Below, one piece after another: positions 36,401 through 45,309 of a stretch of DNA of 64,000 nt (within the stretch, counting starts at the first letter, position 1; the number at the start of each line of letters is the position of its first letter). The translations under genes and the position numbers were made by a program. This stretch comes from Mycobacterium bourgelatii (lineage in GTDB: Bacteria; Actinomycetota; Actinomycetes; Mycobacteriales; Mycobacteriaceae), in assembly GCF_010723575.1 (NCBI RefSeq), contig NZ_BLKZ01000001.1:3596001-3660000 (forward strand), written 5' to 3'. The notes beneath the pieces were generated by a model that saw nothing but the letters and a program-made list of their open reading frames with translations, ran no database searches and was not told the DNA's origin.

Positions 36401-39400
36401 AGCTCCCGACGGGACGAGACCCAGCGTGCTGGTGAACACGACCGGGTACTCGGCGGAACCGGCCGCCCGCAGCGCGGCAAGCTGCCCGGTGGCATCGGTG
36501 TCGCCGCCGACCGCACCCCACAGTTGCTCTTGCGCTGCGGTGACGGCGGCCGGCGAACCCGGCCGGGCGACGCTGTAGTCGATGTCGCACAACGCCAGTC
36601 GGGTGAAATTGCCCAACACCTCACGGTCGGCGCGGGCATACTCCGGCCGGTGCGATGTGGGTACGACGACGGCAAACCGCTCGCCCGCGCCCATGGCGTG
36701 CAGCGCGTCGGTGAATGCCTCGAAGATCAGCGCGGTGGGGGTGACACGTAGCTTCGCTGCGCGGTCCCGCAGGTCGGCATACGCGTGGGGGTCCAGCGTG
36801 AAACTCGATCGGGCGAAACCGACTCGGTCTCTACCGTCGGGGCGTTGGGCGCGCAGCGGCAGCGCCGGCGGCGCACTGACATCGAGGCTGGAAATCTGGC
36901 CGGAGTCTTGATTTTCCGTACTTTCGGTGACGAACCGAACGAAAACGTCTGCGGTGGGATCGACTTGGCACGGTCGGGGGGCCTGCTGGTAGTCGGCGAC
37001 AATCGTCGCGATGACGGTGGCGAGGCTGCGGGCGTCGAGGCTCAGATAGTTGATCAGCAGTCCGACATATCGTGACGGGCCGGACGGGGCGAAGCACTGG
37101 ATGGCGGGAACGGCCCGCGGGTCGAACGCCGCGCTTGCCATGCGCTGCATCAAGCCGTCCGGGTCGGCGGCGTCGACGGCGTGTACCGCCACGTTGGCGG
37201 CAGCGGAATGCACGCGCTGGTCGGTGTCGGACGCCAAGGCACAACGCAGCATGGCGAACTCGTCGACACATCGCCCGACCACGGCCGCGAAGCGATCGAT
37301 GTCGATGCTGGCCTCGGGGGCGTTCGCCGCCAGAACGATGGCGAAATGGGTTGGTGCACGAACACTTCCGTTCAACCCAGCGCTGCCCAGCACGTAGGCT
37401 TGCTGGAGACGCGTCAGGGGGAAGCCCGCCTCAGGCCGAACGGGGTCGACGCTGCAAGGGGCCGGATCAGACGGAAGTCGACCGACTATGCAGGAAGAGC
37501 TGAACTCACCCAGCGTTTGCTGCTTGAGCAGTTGACCGACCGCCGCACCGCGCACTCCCCTGCGTTTGAGCTCTGCTACCACCGCCGTCGCGCGCAAGCT
37601 GTCACCGCCGTGGGCGAAGAAGTTGTCTTCCCGTCGCGTGATCGGGGTGCCGAGCACCTCGGACCAGACGTCGGCGACGAGTTGTTCCACCGCGCTCAGT
37701 CCGGTGGCGTCATGCCCGCCCGCCGCCGCGCGCGCGAAGGTCTCCACCTCCATGGCGGCCCAGCGCCGATCGACCTTCCCGTTCGCGGTAAGCGGCAGTT
37801 CGCCGCGGCAGACCCACGATTTTGGGATCATGTACTGCGGCAGCCGATCTGCGAGATAGGCCCGCAACTCGTCGGCGGCGTCGGAGGATTCTTCAACGAT
37901 ATCGCGAACGACGACCACCGCCCCCAGTGCCGTGTTTGCGTGAATCGGCACCACCGTCGCGGCCAGTACCCGGGGATGGCCGCGCAGCACGTGCTCGATC
38001 TCACCGCACTCGATGCGGTGACCACCGATCTTGACCTGCGAATCGAGCCGACCCAGGAATTGCAGGGTTCCATCGTGCCAGTAACAACCGAGATCGCCGG
38101 TGCGGTACCAGCGCTCGCCCGTCTCGTCGACCACGAATCGCTCGTCGGTCAGGTCCGGGGCGTTGTGATACCCGCGGGCGACACCCGCGCCGCCGATCCA
38201 GAGTTCGCCCGGCACATAGTCGGGTCGATCGCGACCCAGCTCATCCACAACCCGAAACGCTTGGTTGGACAACGGATATCCGTAGGGAATCGACACCCAT
38301 TCGGGAGCGACGTCGATCACCACGAACTCGTTCGACCAAATCGCGGCCTCGGTGGCGCCACCCATCGCGACCAGGCGCGCGCCTGGCGCCGCATGGCGTA
38401 ACCGCCTCGGCATGTCCAGCGGGATCCAGTCGCCGGACAGGAACACCGTGCGCAAACTCGGCAGCGCGTTGGCCCTCTCCCCCGCGGCGATCAACAACAT
38501 GTCCATCAACGCCGGCACCGAATTCCATACGCTGACGGCGTATTCGTTGATCAGGGCGTTCCAGCGGAATGCGTCGCGGCGCGACTGCTCCGATATGCAC
38601 ACGACGCTGGCGCCGCAACCGAGCGGGCCGAAGATATCGTAGACACTGAGGTCGAAGTCCAACGCCGACAGCGCCAGCAGCGTATCCCTGCCACCAATCT
38701 TGTTGCGGCGGTTCACGTCCGCGATGGTGTTCAACGCCGACGCATGAGAAACCAGCACGCCCTTCGGTTCTCCGGTGGAGCCCGACGTATAGATCACGTA
38801 GGCGGTCTCGTCCGGGCGCGCTCGAATCGGTTCCGCCGGAGCGCACCGGATCAACGATTCGATGTCGTGCAGCTCCGGGCCGTCAACGACACCGATTTCC
38901 GTGTGCTTTGACCGGATCAGCCCCGACATTCCAGACCTGGAGCAAATGCGCGCGAGGCGGTCGGCCGGCTGGTCCAGGCCGACCGGCAGATAGCAGCACC
39001 CGGCCATCAATACCCCGAGCACGGCGACGATCTGGGCCGGCCCCTTGGGCAGCTGGATGCCGATGATCGAGCCCGGGGCATGCCGGTTGGCCAGCGCCGC
39101 CGCGACGCTGCGCGCGTATTCGTCGAGCGCACCGTACGACAACTGGGCATGCGCACCCGCAATCGGGTCGCCGTAGCTGTCGACGTCGACTTCGCCGGCC
39201 CCCCAGCGCAACGCGACCCGAGTGGGATTGAGCCGCGCCTGTTCCCGGAACGCGTCGTAGAGCAACCCCGTCGGTCTGGGAGCGGTGGTGGCGTTGCGTT
39301 GTTGGCGGACCAGGCGCGAATGCGGCGGCAGGTCGATTTCCGGGGGTGCAGACCAGTCGTGGGCAGCCAAGCCCTCCAGCAGCCTGACGTAGGTACCGAA

Positions 39401-42400
39401 CATGTCCTCGACGACACCGGGCGGAAAGCAGCCCGCACGGTAGTCCCACGACACGATCAGCTCGTCACCGTAGGCGCCCACCTGGTTGTCGATGATCACC
39501 TGCGGGGTCATTGAACACATTTCGCCGACGCAGCCGAGCGTGTCCGCGTCACGTTGTGGCAGGACGGTCGTATCGGCCGCGTAGGTAAAGACGACCGGCG
39601 CGATTCCGCTATGACCGGTACCGCACTTCAGCTGCGCCGCCAGCAGTTCGGTGGATTCGGGTGCGGTCAGTGCGGCGCGCAAACCCCGCTGCGCGATGCG
39701 TACCTGGTCCGCGAAACCGGTCAACTCGTCGGCACCGGCCCGATAGAGATGCGTCTTGGTGAAGTCTCCGATCACATCGGCTACACCAGGCGGACGACCG
39801 AAGGTCGTGACGTTGATCAGGAAGTCGTCGGTACTGCTCCAATGCCGGAGCACCAGGGCGTACGCGGCCAGGAACACCGCGGCCCGAGTGACTCCGTGCG
39901 CCCGGCACCCGTCGTCGAGGCCGGTTGTCACCTTGGGACCAAACCGATGTTGCCGACGGCGGAACGCGATTTCGCGTTCCTCGGCCCGGGGCAGTTGTGG
40001 ACCTTCGGGTAGTCGTTCGACGGCGTCGCTCGGCGACAGTGCCGGCTCGGGGGCGGGGGCGGGAACGGTCGCGGATAAGGCACTCAGGTCCTCGCCCCGA
40101 TACAACGTCGCCAGGTCCCGCAGGAAGATGCCGAGGCTGGTCAGGTCGGCGATGATGAGATCAAACGCGAAATGCAGGATGCAGCCGTCGGGCAGCAAGG
40201 TCAGTTCGACCCGCCAGGTGTCTCCACTCTCGATGCCGAACCGGTGCGTGCGCAACCTGTTCCGCACCTCGTCGAGGCGTCGGCGCCGGGCGGCATCGGT
40301 AGCCGCCGTCAGATCGTGGACCTGCAGGGGTGCATGTATGTTCTCCGGCGCGACACGGGCTCGCGTCGCATCGGGAAACATGCTGCGCAGCATTGGGTGT
40401 CGCCGCGCCAGCGCGCCCAGGGCGGTATCGAGCCGGTACGGGTCGATGGTGGCGCCGGTGAGTTCGAAATAGGTCTGGCAGCCCACGCCACCCAGTGGTT
40501 GTTCCGCACCGCGGCCGATCCAGTACGCACGTTGCAGCGCTGTCGTCGGTATGTCGGATCCGGCGGCGATGGTGTGCTGCGGCGAAAAGGCGGGGGCGGT
40601 GTCGAAGAGCCGCTGCCAACTACGCAGTGTCGGTTCGGCATACAAGGCCGCGAAGTCCAGCTGTCGTCCCCCGGTCGCTGCCCATTCGACCACCTGCGCG
40701 GTCATCATGGAGGTCAACCCCAGTTCGGTGAGGTCGGTGCCACTGCCGAGTTCGTGCACGTGCACACCGAGCAGGCTCGCAACGTATCCGGCCAACTCGG
40801 CCGGCGGTCGGTCGGTTTCGGACGGGTCCGGCCGAATGGACACCTCGTGGAGCACATCGAATGCGCCGGCGTTGAGCAGCTCGAGTGTCTTGCGTCGCCG
40901 AATTTTTCCGGACGTCGTCCTGGGCAGCACCCGGGGGCGCAGCCACACGATGCGTTCCGGCGCGATGTGATGCGCAGCGAGAATTCTGCGCCTCAGCACC
41001 CGACTGATGTCGGCGAGATCTTCGCGGGCAGCGTTCTCGGCTAACGCTTCGGGAGCCTCCAACACCAGCCACCATTCGTCGCATCCGTCGGGCTGCACGG
41101 CGCACGCTCCACCGCTGTCGACCCCGAAGCGCGCCTCTTCGACGGTCGACTCGATGTCGTTCGGGAAGTAGTTGCCGCCTCCGACGATGATCAGGTCGCG
41201 ATAGCGTCCGCAGATGTACAGCTCGCCATTGCTCCGGAACCCCGCGTCGCCGGTCCGCAGGTAAGGTCCCGTCCCGGCTGCCGTTGTGGCGCCGAATGTT
41301 TCGGCCGTCTCCCGTGGCCGGTGCCAGTATCCCCGTGGCAACCCCGTACCGCCGACCCAGATTTCGCCAACATGCCCGTCGGGCACAACGATTCGGCGTT
41401 CCGGATCGACGATGCGCACATCCCAACCGAATGTGCTGTTGCCGCAACTCACCAGCGTGCGCGTGCGCTGACCCGGCGCGGGCAGATCAATCTCGATCGC
41501 GCGCCCGCGGTTGAGTTGTTCGGCATCGAAGTTCGATTGCACCCAGCGGCGCGGGTTCCGCGTTCCGGACACGGCCAAGCCGGCTTCGGCGAGCCCGTAT
41601 TGCGGTGCCATGACGTCATCGCTCAGACCAGCCGCGCGAAACTTCTCGACGAAGCCACGCAACGTGGAGGGACGGACGGGCTCCGCACCGCTGACCGCCA
41701 GCCTCAGACAGGACAAGTCGAGGGTTTCGAGCGCCGCGTCGTCGAACGCGTCGATGCACAGTCGATAACCGAAATCCGGTCCGGCGATCCAGTTTCCGCG
41801 GACCCGGTCGACGGTTTCCAGCCAGATGCGCGGGTTGCGCACGAACTCGGTTGGCGGGATCAGGGTCGCACTGCCGCCGGTGCCCAGCGCGAGCAGTGTC
41901 CCCCAGAAAATGCCCAAGTCGTGGTACAGGGGCAGCCAGCTGACCGTGTGGATGTCGTCGGGTCGGTTCCACAGCGCCGTCGCGATGGCGAGCTGATGCA
42001 GCATCGATTCGTGAGTGTTGATGATCCCCTTCGGCTCTCCCGTCGAACCCGACGAGTACTGCAGGAACGCGATCTGTGGGGCGTCGGTCAACGCGGGTGG
42101 CCGCTCGGCGCCTGCCGTCGAGTCCGGGGTTCGCAGCACCAGCCCGTCCAACAGGGAATCGCGGCCGAGCGCCTCGACGAGGTCGGCACTGGTGTACACC
42201 GCCGCCGGGGCACAGTCGCGCAAAATGTGTTGCGCCCGTTGCAGAAACCGCTCTGGCGCATCGGCGGCAGGCAGATAGAGCGGAACCGGGACGAGCCCGG
42301 CCTCCAGTGCGGCGACGAACCCGGCCACGTAATCGGCATCGCCGGCCTGGGCCATGACGACTCGCGAGCCGACGGGCAGGTCGGCGAAGGCGCCGTCGCG

Positions 42401-42610
42401 GATCTGGCAGACCCGGTCCCATAGCCTGCGGTACGTCCAGACATCCGTTCCGCTCGCGTCGACCATTCGGAGCGCGACGGCGTGCGGGCGCCGCGCGACC
42501 CACTGCGCAATCACTTCGTTGGCGCGTCGATCGGCGGTGGACGAATTGATCAGCTCGGCGTGACCAGGTTCGGTCCCAGACCTGGGTGTCCCAGTCGCTG
42601 CGAACACCAT
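33461..42610 (-). CDS. NRPS: FAAL-ACP-Cy-A-PCP-Cy-MT-PCP-Cy-PCP, HMWP2-like
   Basis: This 3049-residue synthetase begins with a fatty-acyl-AMP ligase (about 30-590; SSGSTGEPKG, SWLPLYHDLGI, GRYRDLIIVGGGNYFPNDIE) and an ACP (S634). The following domains are Cy1 (685-1100, D817/D822/S825), A (1115-1625), PCP1 (S1671), Cy2 (1730-2135), a methyltransferase-like region (2180-2415), PCP2 (S2475), Cy3 (2538-2950, D2661/D2666/S2669) and PCP3 (S2997). Only one adenylation domain serves three carrier domains, as in yersiniabactin HMWP2, where it loads cysteine repeatedly. The predicted nascent product is an acyl chain followed by up to three thiazolines. Cy2 has Asn1854 at the first aspartate of DxxxxDxxS. 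It leads the biosynthetic operon. Confidence 0.95.
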   Translation of the reverse strand: MVFAATGTPRSGTEPGHAELINSSTADRRANEVIAQWVARRPHAVALRMVDASGTDVWTYRRLWDRVCQIRDGAFADLPVGSRVVMAQAGDADYVAGFVAALEAGLVPVPLYLPAADAPERFLQRAQHILRDCAPAAVYTSADLVEALGRDSLLDGLVLRTPDSTAGAERPPALTDAPQIAFLQYSSGSTGEPKGIINTHESMLHQLAIATALWNRPDDIHTVSWLPLYHDLGIFWGTLLALGTGGSATLIPPTEFVRNPRIWLETVDRVRGNWIAGPDFGYRLCIDAFDDAALETLDLSCLRLAVSGAEPVRPSTLRGFVEKFRAAGLSDDVMAPQYGLAEAGLAVSGTRNPRRWVQSNFDAEQLNRGRAIEIDLPAPGQRTRTLVSCGNSTFGWDVRIVDPERRIVVPDGHVGEIWVGGTGLPRGYWHRPRETAETFGATTAAGTGPYLRTGDAGFRSNGELYICGRYRDLIIVGGGNYFPNDIESTVEEARFGVDSGGACAVQPDGCDEWWLVLEAPEALAENAAREDLADISRVLRRRILAAHHIAPERIVWLRPRVLPRTTSGKIRRRKTLELLNAGAFDVLHEVSIRPDPSETDRPPAELAGYVASLLGVHVHELGSGTDLTELGLTSMMTAQVVEWAATGGRQLDFAALYAEPTLRSWQRLFDTAPAFSPQHTIAAGSDIPTTALQRAYWIGRGAEQPLGGVGCQTYFELTGATIDPYRLDTALGALARRHPMLRSMFPDATRARVAPENIHAPLQVHDLTAATDAARRRRLDEVRNRLRTHRFGIESGDTWRVELTLLPDGCILHFAFDLIIADLTSLGIFLRDLATLYRGEDLSALSATVPAPAPEPALSPSDAVERLPEGPQLPRAEEREIAFRRRQHRFGPKVTTGLDDGCRAHGVTRAAVFLAAYALVLRHWSSTDDFLINVTTFGRPPGVADVIGDFTKTHLYRAGADELTGFADQVRIAQRGLRAALTAPESTELLAAQLKCGTGHSGIAPVVFTYAADTTVLPQRDADTLGCVGEMCSMTPQVIIDNQVGAYGDELIVSWDYRAGCFPPGVVEDMFGTYVRLLEGLAAHDWSAPPEIDLPPHSRLVRQQRNATTAPRPTGLLYDAFREQARLNPTRVALRWGAGEVDVDSYGDPIAGAHAQLSYGALDEYARSVAAALANRHAPGSIIGIQLPKGPAQIVAVLGVLMAGCCYLPVGLDQPADRLARICSRSGMSGLIRSKHTEIGVVDGPELHDIESLIRCAPAEPIRARPDETAYVIYTSGSTGEPKGVLVSHASALNTIADVNRRNKIGGRDTLLALSALDFDLSVYDIFGPLGCGASVVCISEQSRRDAFRWNALINEYAVSVWNSVPALMDMLLIAAGERANALPSLRTVFLSGDWIPLDMPRRLRHAAPGARLVAMGGATEAAIWSNEFVVIDVAPEWVSIPYGYPLSNQAFRVVDELGRDRPDYVPGELWIGGAGVARGYHNAPDLTDERFVVDETGERWYRTGDLGCYWHDGTLQFLGRLDSQVKIGGHRIECGEIEHVLRGHPRVLAATVVPIHANTALGAVVVVRDIVEESSDAADELRAYLADRLPQYMIPKSWVCRGELPLTANGKVDRRWAAMEVETFARAAAGGHDATGLSAVEQLVADVWSEVLGTPITRREDNFFAHGGDSLRATAVVAELKRRGVRGAAVGQLLKQQTLGEFSSSCIVGRLPSDPAPCSVDPVRPEAGFPLTRLQQAYVLGSAGLNGSVRAPTHFAIVLAANAPEASIDIDRFAAVVGRCVDEFAMLRCALASDTDQRVHSAAANVAVHAVDAADPDGLMQRMASAAFDPRAVPAIQCFAPSGPSRYVGLLINYLSLDARSLATVIATIVADYQQAPRPCQVDPTADVFVRFVTESTENQDSGQISSLDVSAPPALPLRAQRPDGRDRVGFARSSFTLDPHAYADLRDRAAKLRVTPTALIFEAFTDALHAMGAGERFAVVVPTSHRPEYARADREVLGNFTRLALCDIDYSVARPGSPAAVTAAQEQLWGAVGGDTDATGQLAALRAAGSAEYPVVFTSTLGLVPSGAAGLSSIRTLTQTPGVMLDCQVEDDTGGARISWDTAIGIVADEPLAAAFAHFERAVRRYAGQGNQPIGPVGVVAPVAQTGEWASAVIAAAASFCAAERIRPEYAELVRLWRQLPNTSAVDAVEPVTARAARRLADIVTGAASPQTLIGDPQLSPEAMLLADERLHWALDDLSERIFGHSRQLGRRLRLIEIGSRTGLITERLTDLVGAVVDEYLCFEPNPVLAEIAAGRHLTTGTAAIRQLTSPEQIAATAVDVVICCGSLHQLPDAGSVFGALTVADGGWLWVAEVCEVTSATLASAAVLNPALVSANSLPTADRWWRFIADQRWQPAQMTQDGPGVTIIAYRQPRSARPKTTPRADTAPPLTAPESTPAADPSVLATIAEIWQRHLIDRTPTATDDFFLLGGDSIVATRVYSDLRAAGFGQLALVDLFNYPVLGELAAHAGAPTAQLPSEPPEPAQAGRPSGSTEFPLTTVQQAYLAGRVDGFLLSGVAAHCYFEFEATDFDRSRFETAARQLVEHHPGLRTTVTTTANDTRPARFHAVVHPAPLEPVVHEYEDVRARMRDQVIDVTTRPGIDFGIQVEDGRTIVGISMDNIMLDGTSMMIALAHLEHLYRGGSIDDLPSLQTTFADYVNNHPEMWPDTDESALPQLAASRDYWRTRLSSLPPAPELVSLQEILDIDTPVFERVEAVVAKADWERITRTCRNERVTPSAFLLANYARALAQWAGASHFCVNVTLFDRDPGVPGIDDVIGDFTSLLLLECHVDATASIWEQARRVQRQLLTDLPHRSSDAVWLQRELLRHHGRPANAVYPVVFTSGLGLVDNSRRPSFDLGALVYGISQTPQTLLDFQMWERDGSLSLSWDFVTQAISPEIARRNLDEMVGAMIAAVSEQAAIDDELVQRIMAICAEALGLPRVAKSDNFFQLGGDSVSATSVVERLHREVSDTAALRLLFENPVIGDFSEKLAQLSVADSADFEEGVL

Positions 42611-42737
42611 CCCTCCACCCCTCCGATCGTGGGCTGACCCTCAGCACGCCATGCCAGCCTGACGCATCCCCAGTGGTTGACAAAGAGCAGCTACGTATGC
42701 AAGTTACTACCTGCAAACGATGTGCAACACCGGTCGC

Positions 42738-42743
42738 TATAAT
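42738..42743 (+). promoter_or_regulatory. Consensus -10 hexamer upstream of the first PE gene
   Basis: TATAAT lies 62 nt upstream of the PE start codon, in the 194-bp region that divides the PE genes from the divergent first synthetase. No good -35 hexamer is seen at 17 bp, which is common in mycobacterial promoters. A TTGACA at 42677 is too far upstream to pair with it. No IdeR-type palindrome is visible in the region. Confidence 0.4.
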
Positions 42744-42804
42744 GTCACTTGCACCGAGCTTGACCGGAAGCCTCCGATAAGCACAGAAACGAAGAGCGGT
42801 GGAT

Positions 42805-43971
42805 ATGTCGTTCGTCAGCGCAGCACCACCGCTGTTGCACGGTGCGGCCCAGGATCTAGCAGGCATTCGTTCGTTGCTGGCCGACGCCACGGCCAACATT
42901 TCAAGCCCCACGACCGGGATCGCGGCCGCCGCTCAAGACGAGATATCCGTCGCGATCGCTTCACTTTTCGGCAACTTCGGCCGGGAATTTCAAAGTGCCA
43001 GCGCACAGGCGCAGTCATTTCACACACAGTTCGTCAACGTGCTGAACGCGAGCGCCGGGGCGTACCTGGGCGCCGAAGTCGACGCGCACCGGACGCTGCT
43101 CGCCAACACGGCCGAAAACGCCCAAACGGTCTTCACCGCCTCCCGGGCGGCCCTGGGCACCCTGGTCAACGGCGTCTCCACCGGGTTCACCCAACTTGCG
43201 ACGAACCCCGCGGCGTTCTTCGGCAACCTGCAGACGGCGGCACAGTCCGTGTTCCTGGTCGGAGCGCCGGAGGATGTCACGGCGGCGGTAATACGGCACA
43301 CACTGGGCGGTGTCACGACCGCGACCAACCCGCTCGCCGTACCTCCCGATCCGACGGTGGTACCGGTCAACGACGCGCACGGCGAGGTGTACACCGGCCT
43401 GCTCGGCGACGGCTACATCCCGACCGGTCCCGACGGCCTGTTGCTCTCGACCATTCTGAATTTCGCATCGTCGCCGTTCAGCGGGGTGCTGCTCGGCGCG
43501 GTGGGTCCCGTCATCAGCCCCGCCGTGGCGCTGTGGAACAGCGCAGGGAGCGCCTTCGCCGACATCACCGGCGGCAATGTGACGGGTGCTCTAAGCCACC
43601 TGATCAACACGCCCGCCAACGTCGTCGACGCATTCTTCAACGGCGCCACCCTCAACATCGATGCGCTGGCGCCCGTCTTCAACCCGTTCGTTGTCGAAGG
43701 CTCCGGCGGAGCCGAGCAACTGACCGGCCTGAGCTTCGCGTTCGGTGGGTTGTTCAGCCCGGGCCAGGTGGTCGACGGCGCCAGCGGCGAGATGTACTAC
43801 GGCGTGGGCGGGTCCGCCTTCAACGCCCTGGGGATGGACCTGAGCTTCTTCCCGCCGGACGACTTCGCGGGCGGCAGTATCGAAATTCCGGCGATACCGG
43901 TCGGTCCGATCGGCGCCACCGCGGGTCTGCTCAGCATCCTGGGGCAGGCATTGGGCGGCCAGCTGCCCTGA
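42805..43971 (+). CDS. PE family protein with hydrophobic C-terminal domain (copy 1)
   Basis: This 388-residue protein begins MSFVSAAP. Its first 95 residues form a PE domain (helical, with AAAQDEISVAIASLFGNFGREFQ). The remaining 290 residues are non-repetitive, hydrophobic and rich in Gly, Ala and Val, and include VGPIGATAGLLSILGQAL at the end. PE proteins are normally exported by type VII secretion to the outer envelope. The C-terminal part may resemble porin-like (GjpA-annotated) mycobacterial proteins, but I am not sure of this. It diverges from the NRPS operon and is followed by a close paralogue, so a role in uptake or secretion of the siderophore-like product is a fair hypothesis. Confidence 0.87.
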   Translation: MSFVSAAPPLLHGAAQDLAGIRSLLADATANISSPTTGIAAAAQDEISVAIASLFGNFGREFQSASAQAQSFHTQFVNVLNASAGAYLGAEVDAHRTLLANTAENAQTVFTASRAALGTLVNGVSTGFTQLATNPAAFFGNLQTAAQSVFLVGAPEDVTAAVIRHTLGGVTTATNPLAVPPDPTVVPVNDAHGEVYTGLLGDGYIPTGPDGLLLSTILNFASSPFSGVLLGAVGPVISPAVALWNSAGSAFADITGGNVTGALSHLINTPANVVDAFFNGATLNIDALAPVFNPFVVEGSGGAEQLTGLSFAFGGLFSPGQVVDGASGEMYYGVGGSAFNALGMDLSFFPPDDFAGGSIEIPAIPVGPIGATAGLLSILGQALGGQLP

Positions 43972-44103
43972 TCCGGGCCGTGTCTGGCGGAAAAGCGCAC
44001 GGAACCGGTTCGCAATTCTTCATTGACTATCGGCCGCCGCGCACCCAAGTTAGATACATGCGAATCAATCGCAAGAAGATCTGACGAGGGCGGAGGGGTC
44101 GAA

Positions 44104-45279
44104 GTGTCGTTCGTGATCGCCACAACGGAGTTGGTGCAGGGCGCGGCGACTAAGTTGGCAGCCATTGGCGCTTCGCTGGCCGACGCCTCCGCCGCCGTAT
44201 CGGGCCCCACGACGGCGATAGCGGCCGCCGCCCAAGACGAGGTGTCCGTCGCGATCGCCTCCCTGTTCGCAAACTTCGGCCGAGAGTTTCAGACACTCAA
44301 TGGCCAAGCTCAGGCGTTTCATTCGCAGTTCGTCAACCTGCTGAACTCCAGCGCCGGGGCCTACCTGAGCGCCGAGGCCGCCAACGCTCAGGCCGTCGAC
44401 ATCGTCAACACCACAGCCGCTAATGCCCAGCAGTCGTTGGCGGCCATCCCGGCAAGTTTGCGCACCCTCGCTGGTGGTGCCTCGACCGGACTGAGCCAAC
44501 TCGTGACGAATCCGGCGGCGTTCGTCGGCAACCTGCAGAACGCGGCACAGTCGGTGTTCCTGGTCGGGGCGCCCCCCGACGTCGCGTGGGCGGTCGTGCA
44601 ACGCACGCTCGGTGGTGTCACCCAGGCGACCAATGGTAGCGTCGATCCCCCAGAAGTGGTTCCCATCAATGACTTTCATGCCCAGCTGTATTACGGGCTC
44701 GCCGGCCTCGGCGATTTCCAGACGGGATCCCCGGTGGAGAGTGCGTTCGTGACGGGTCTGACGAACTTGGCTTCCTCTCCGGCGAGCGGCGTGCTCCTCG
44801 GCGCTTTGGGTCCCTTCGTCAGCCCCGGCGTGGCGTTGTGGAACAGCGCGGGGAGCGTCTTCGCCGACCTCACCAACGGGAACGTGACGGGCGCGTTCGG
44901 CCATCTGATCGACACGCCCGTCAATGTCGTCGACGCGTTCTTCAACGGCGCGACCCTGAACCTCGATGCGCTGGCGCCAACGTTCGATCCGTTCGTCACC
45001 GCCGGGTCGGATGGTGGCGAACGCCTCGACGGCCTCAGCTTTGCGTTCGGCGGGTTGTTCAGCCCCGGACAGGTGGTCACTGGCGCCAACGGCCCCTTGT
45101 ACTACGGCACCGGCGGTTCCATCCTCAACGCGCTGGGACTTGACCTGAGCTTCTACCCGCCGGACGACTTCGCCGGTGGGAGCCTGAGTGCGCCCGGGAT
45201 ACCGGTGGGTCCGATCGGGGCCACCGCGGGACTGCTCAGCATCCTCGGGCATGCGTTGGGCGGTAGCCTCCTGTCCTGA
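44104..45279 (+). CDS. PE family protein with hydrophobic C-terminal domain (copy 2)
   Basis: This 391-residue protein starts at a GTG (MSFVIATTEL) behind GGAGG at 44092-44096. It is a tandem paralogue of the preceding PE gene along its whole length. Shared segments include QSVFLVGAP, ASGVLLGALGP, the VDAFFNGATLNLDALAP region and VGPIGATAGLLSILGHAL. Conservation of both halves argues that the C-terminal domain has a specific function and is not a passenger. It is separated from copy 1 by 132 bp, and the methyltransferase gene follows 30 bp later on the same strand. Confidence 0.87.
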   Translation: MSFVIATTELVQGAATKLAAIGASLADASAAVSGPTTAIAAAAQDEVSVAIASLFANFGREFQTLNGQAQAFHSQFVNLLNSSAGAYLSAEAANAQAVDIVNTTAANAQQSLAAIPASLRTLAGGASTGLSQLVTNPAAFVGNLQNAAQSVFLVGAPPDVAWAVVQRTLGGVTQATNGSVDPPEVVPINDFHAQLYYGLAGLGDFQTGSPVESAFVTGLTNLASSPASGVLLGALGPFVSPGVALWNSAGSVFADLTNGNVTGAFGHLIDTPVNVVDAFFNGATLNLDALAPTFDPFVTAGSDGGERLDGLSFAFGGLFSPGQVVTGANGPLYYGTGGSILNALGLDLSFYPPDDFAGGSLSAPGIPVGPIGATAGLLSILGHALGGSLLS

Positions 45280-45309
45280 GTCTTGAATGCGCTCACGGAA
45301 GGCGACTCG

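Noticed and set aside
42611..42804. IdeR (iron) box in the divergent NRPS/PE promoter region
   Set aside because: I looked for the 19-bp TTAGGTTAGGCTAACCTAA-like palindrome and saw no convincing match on either strand.
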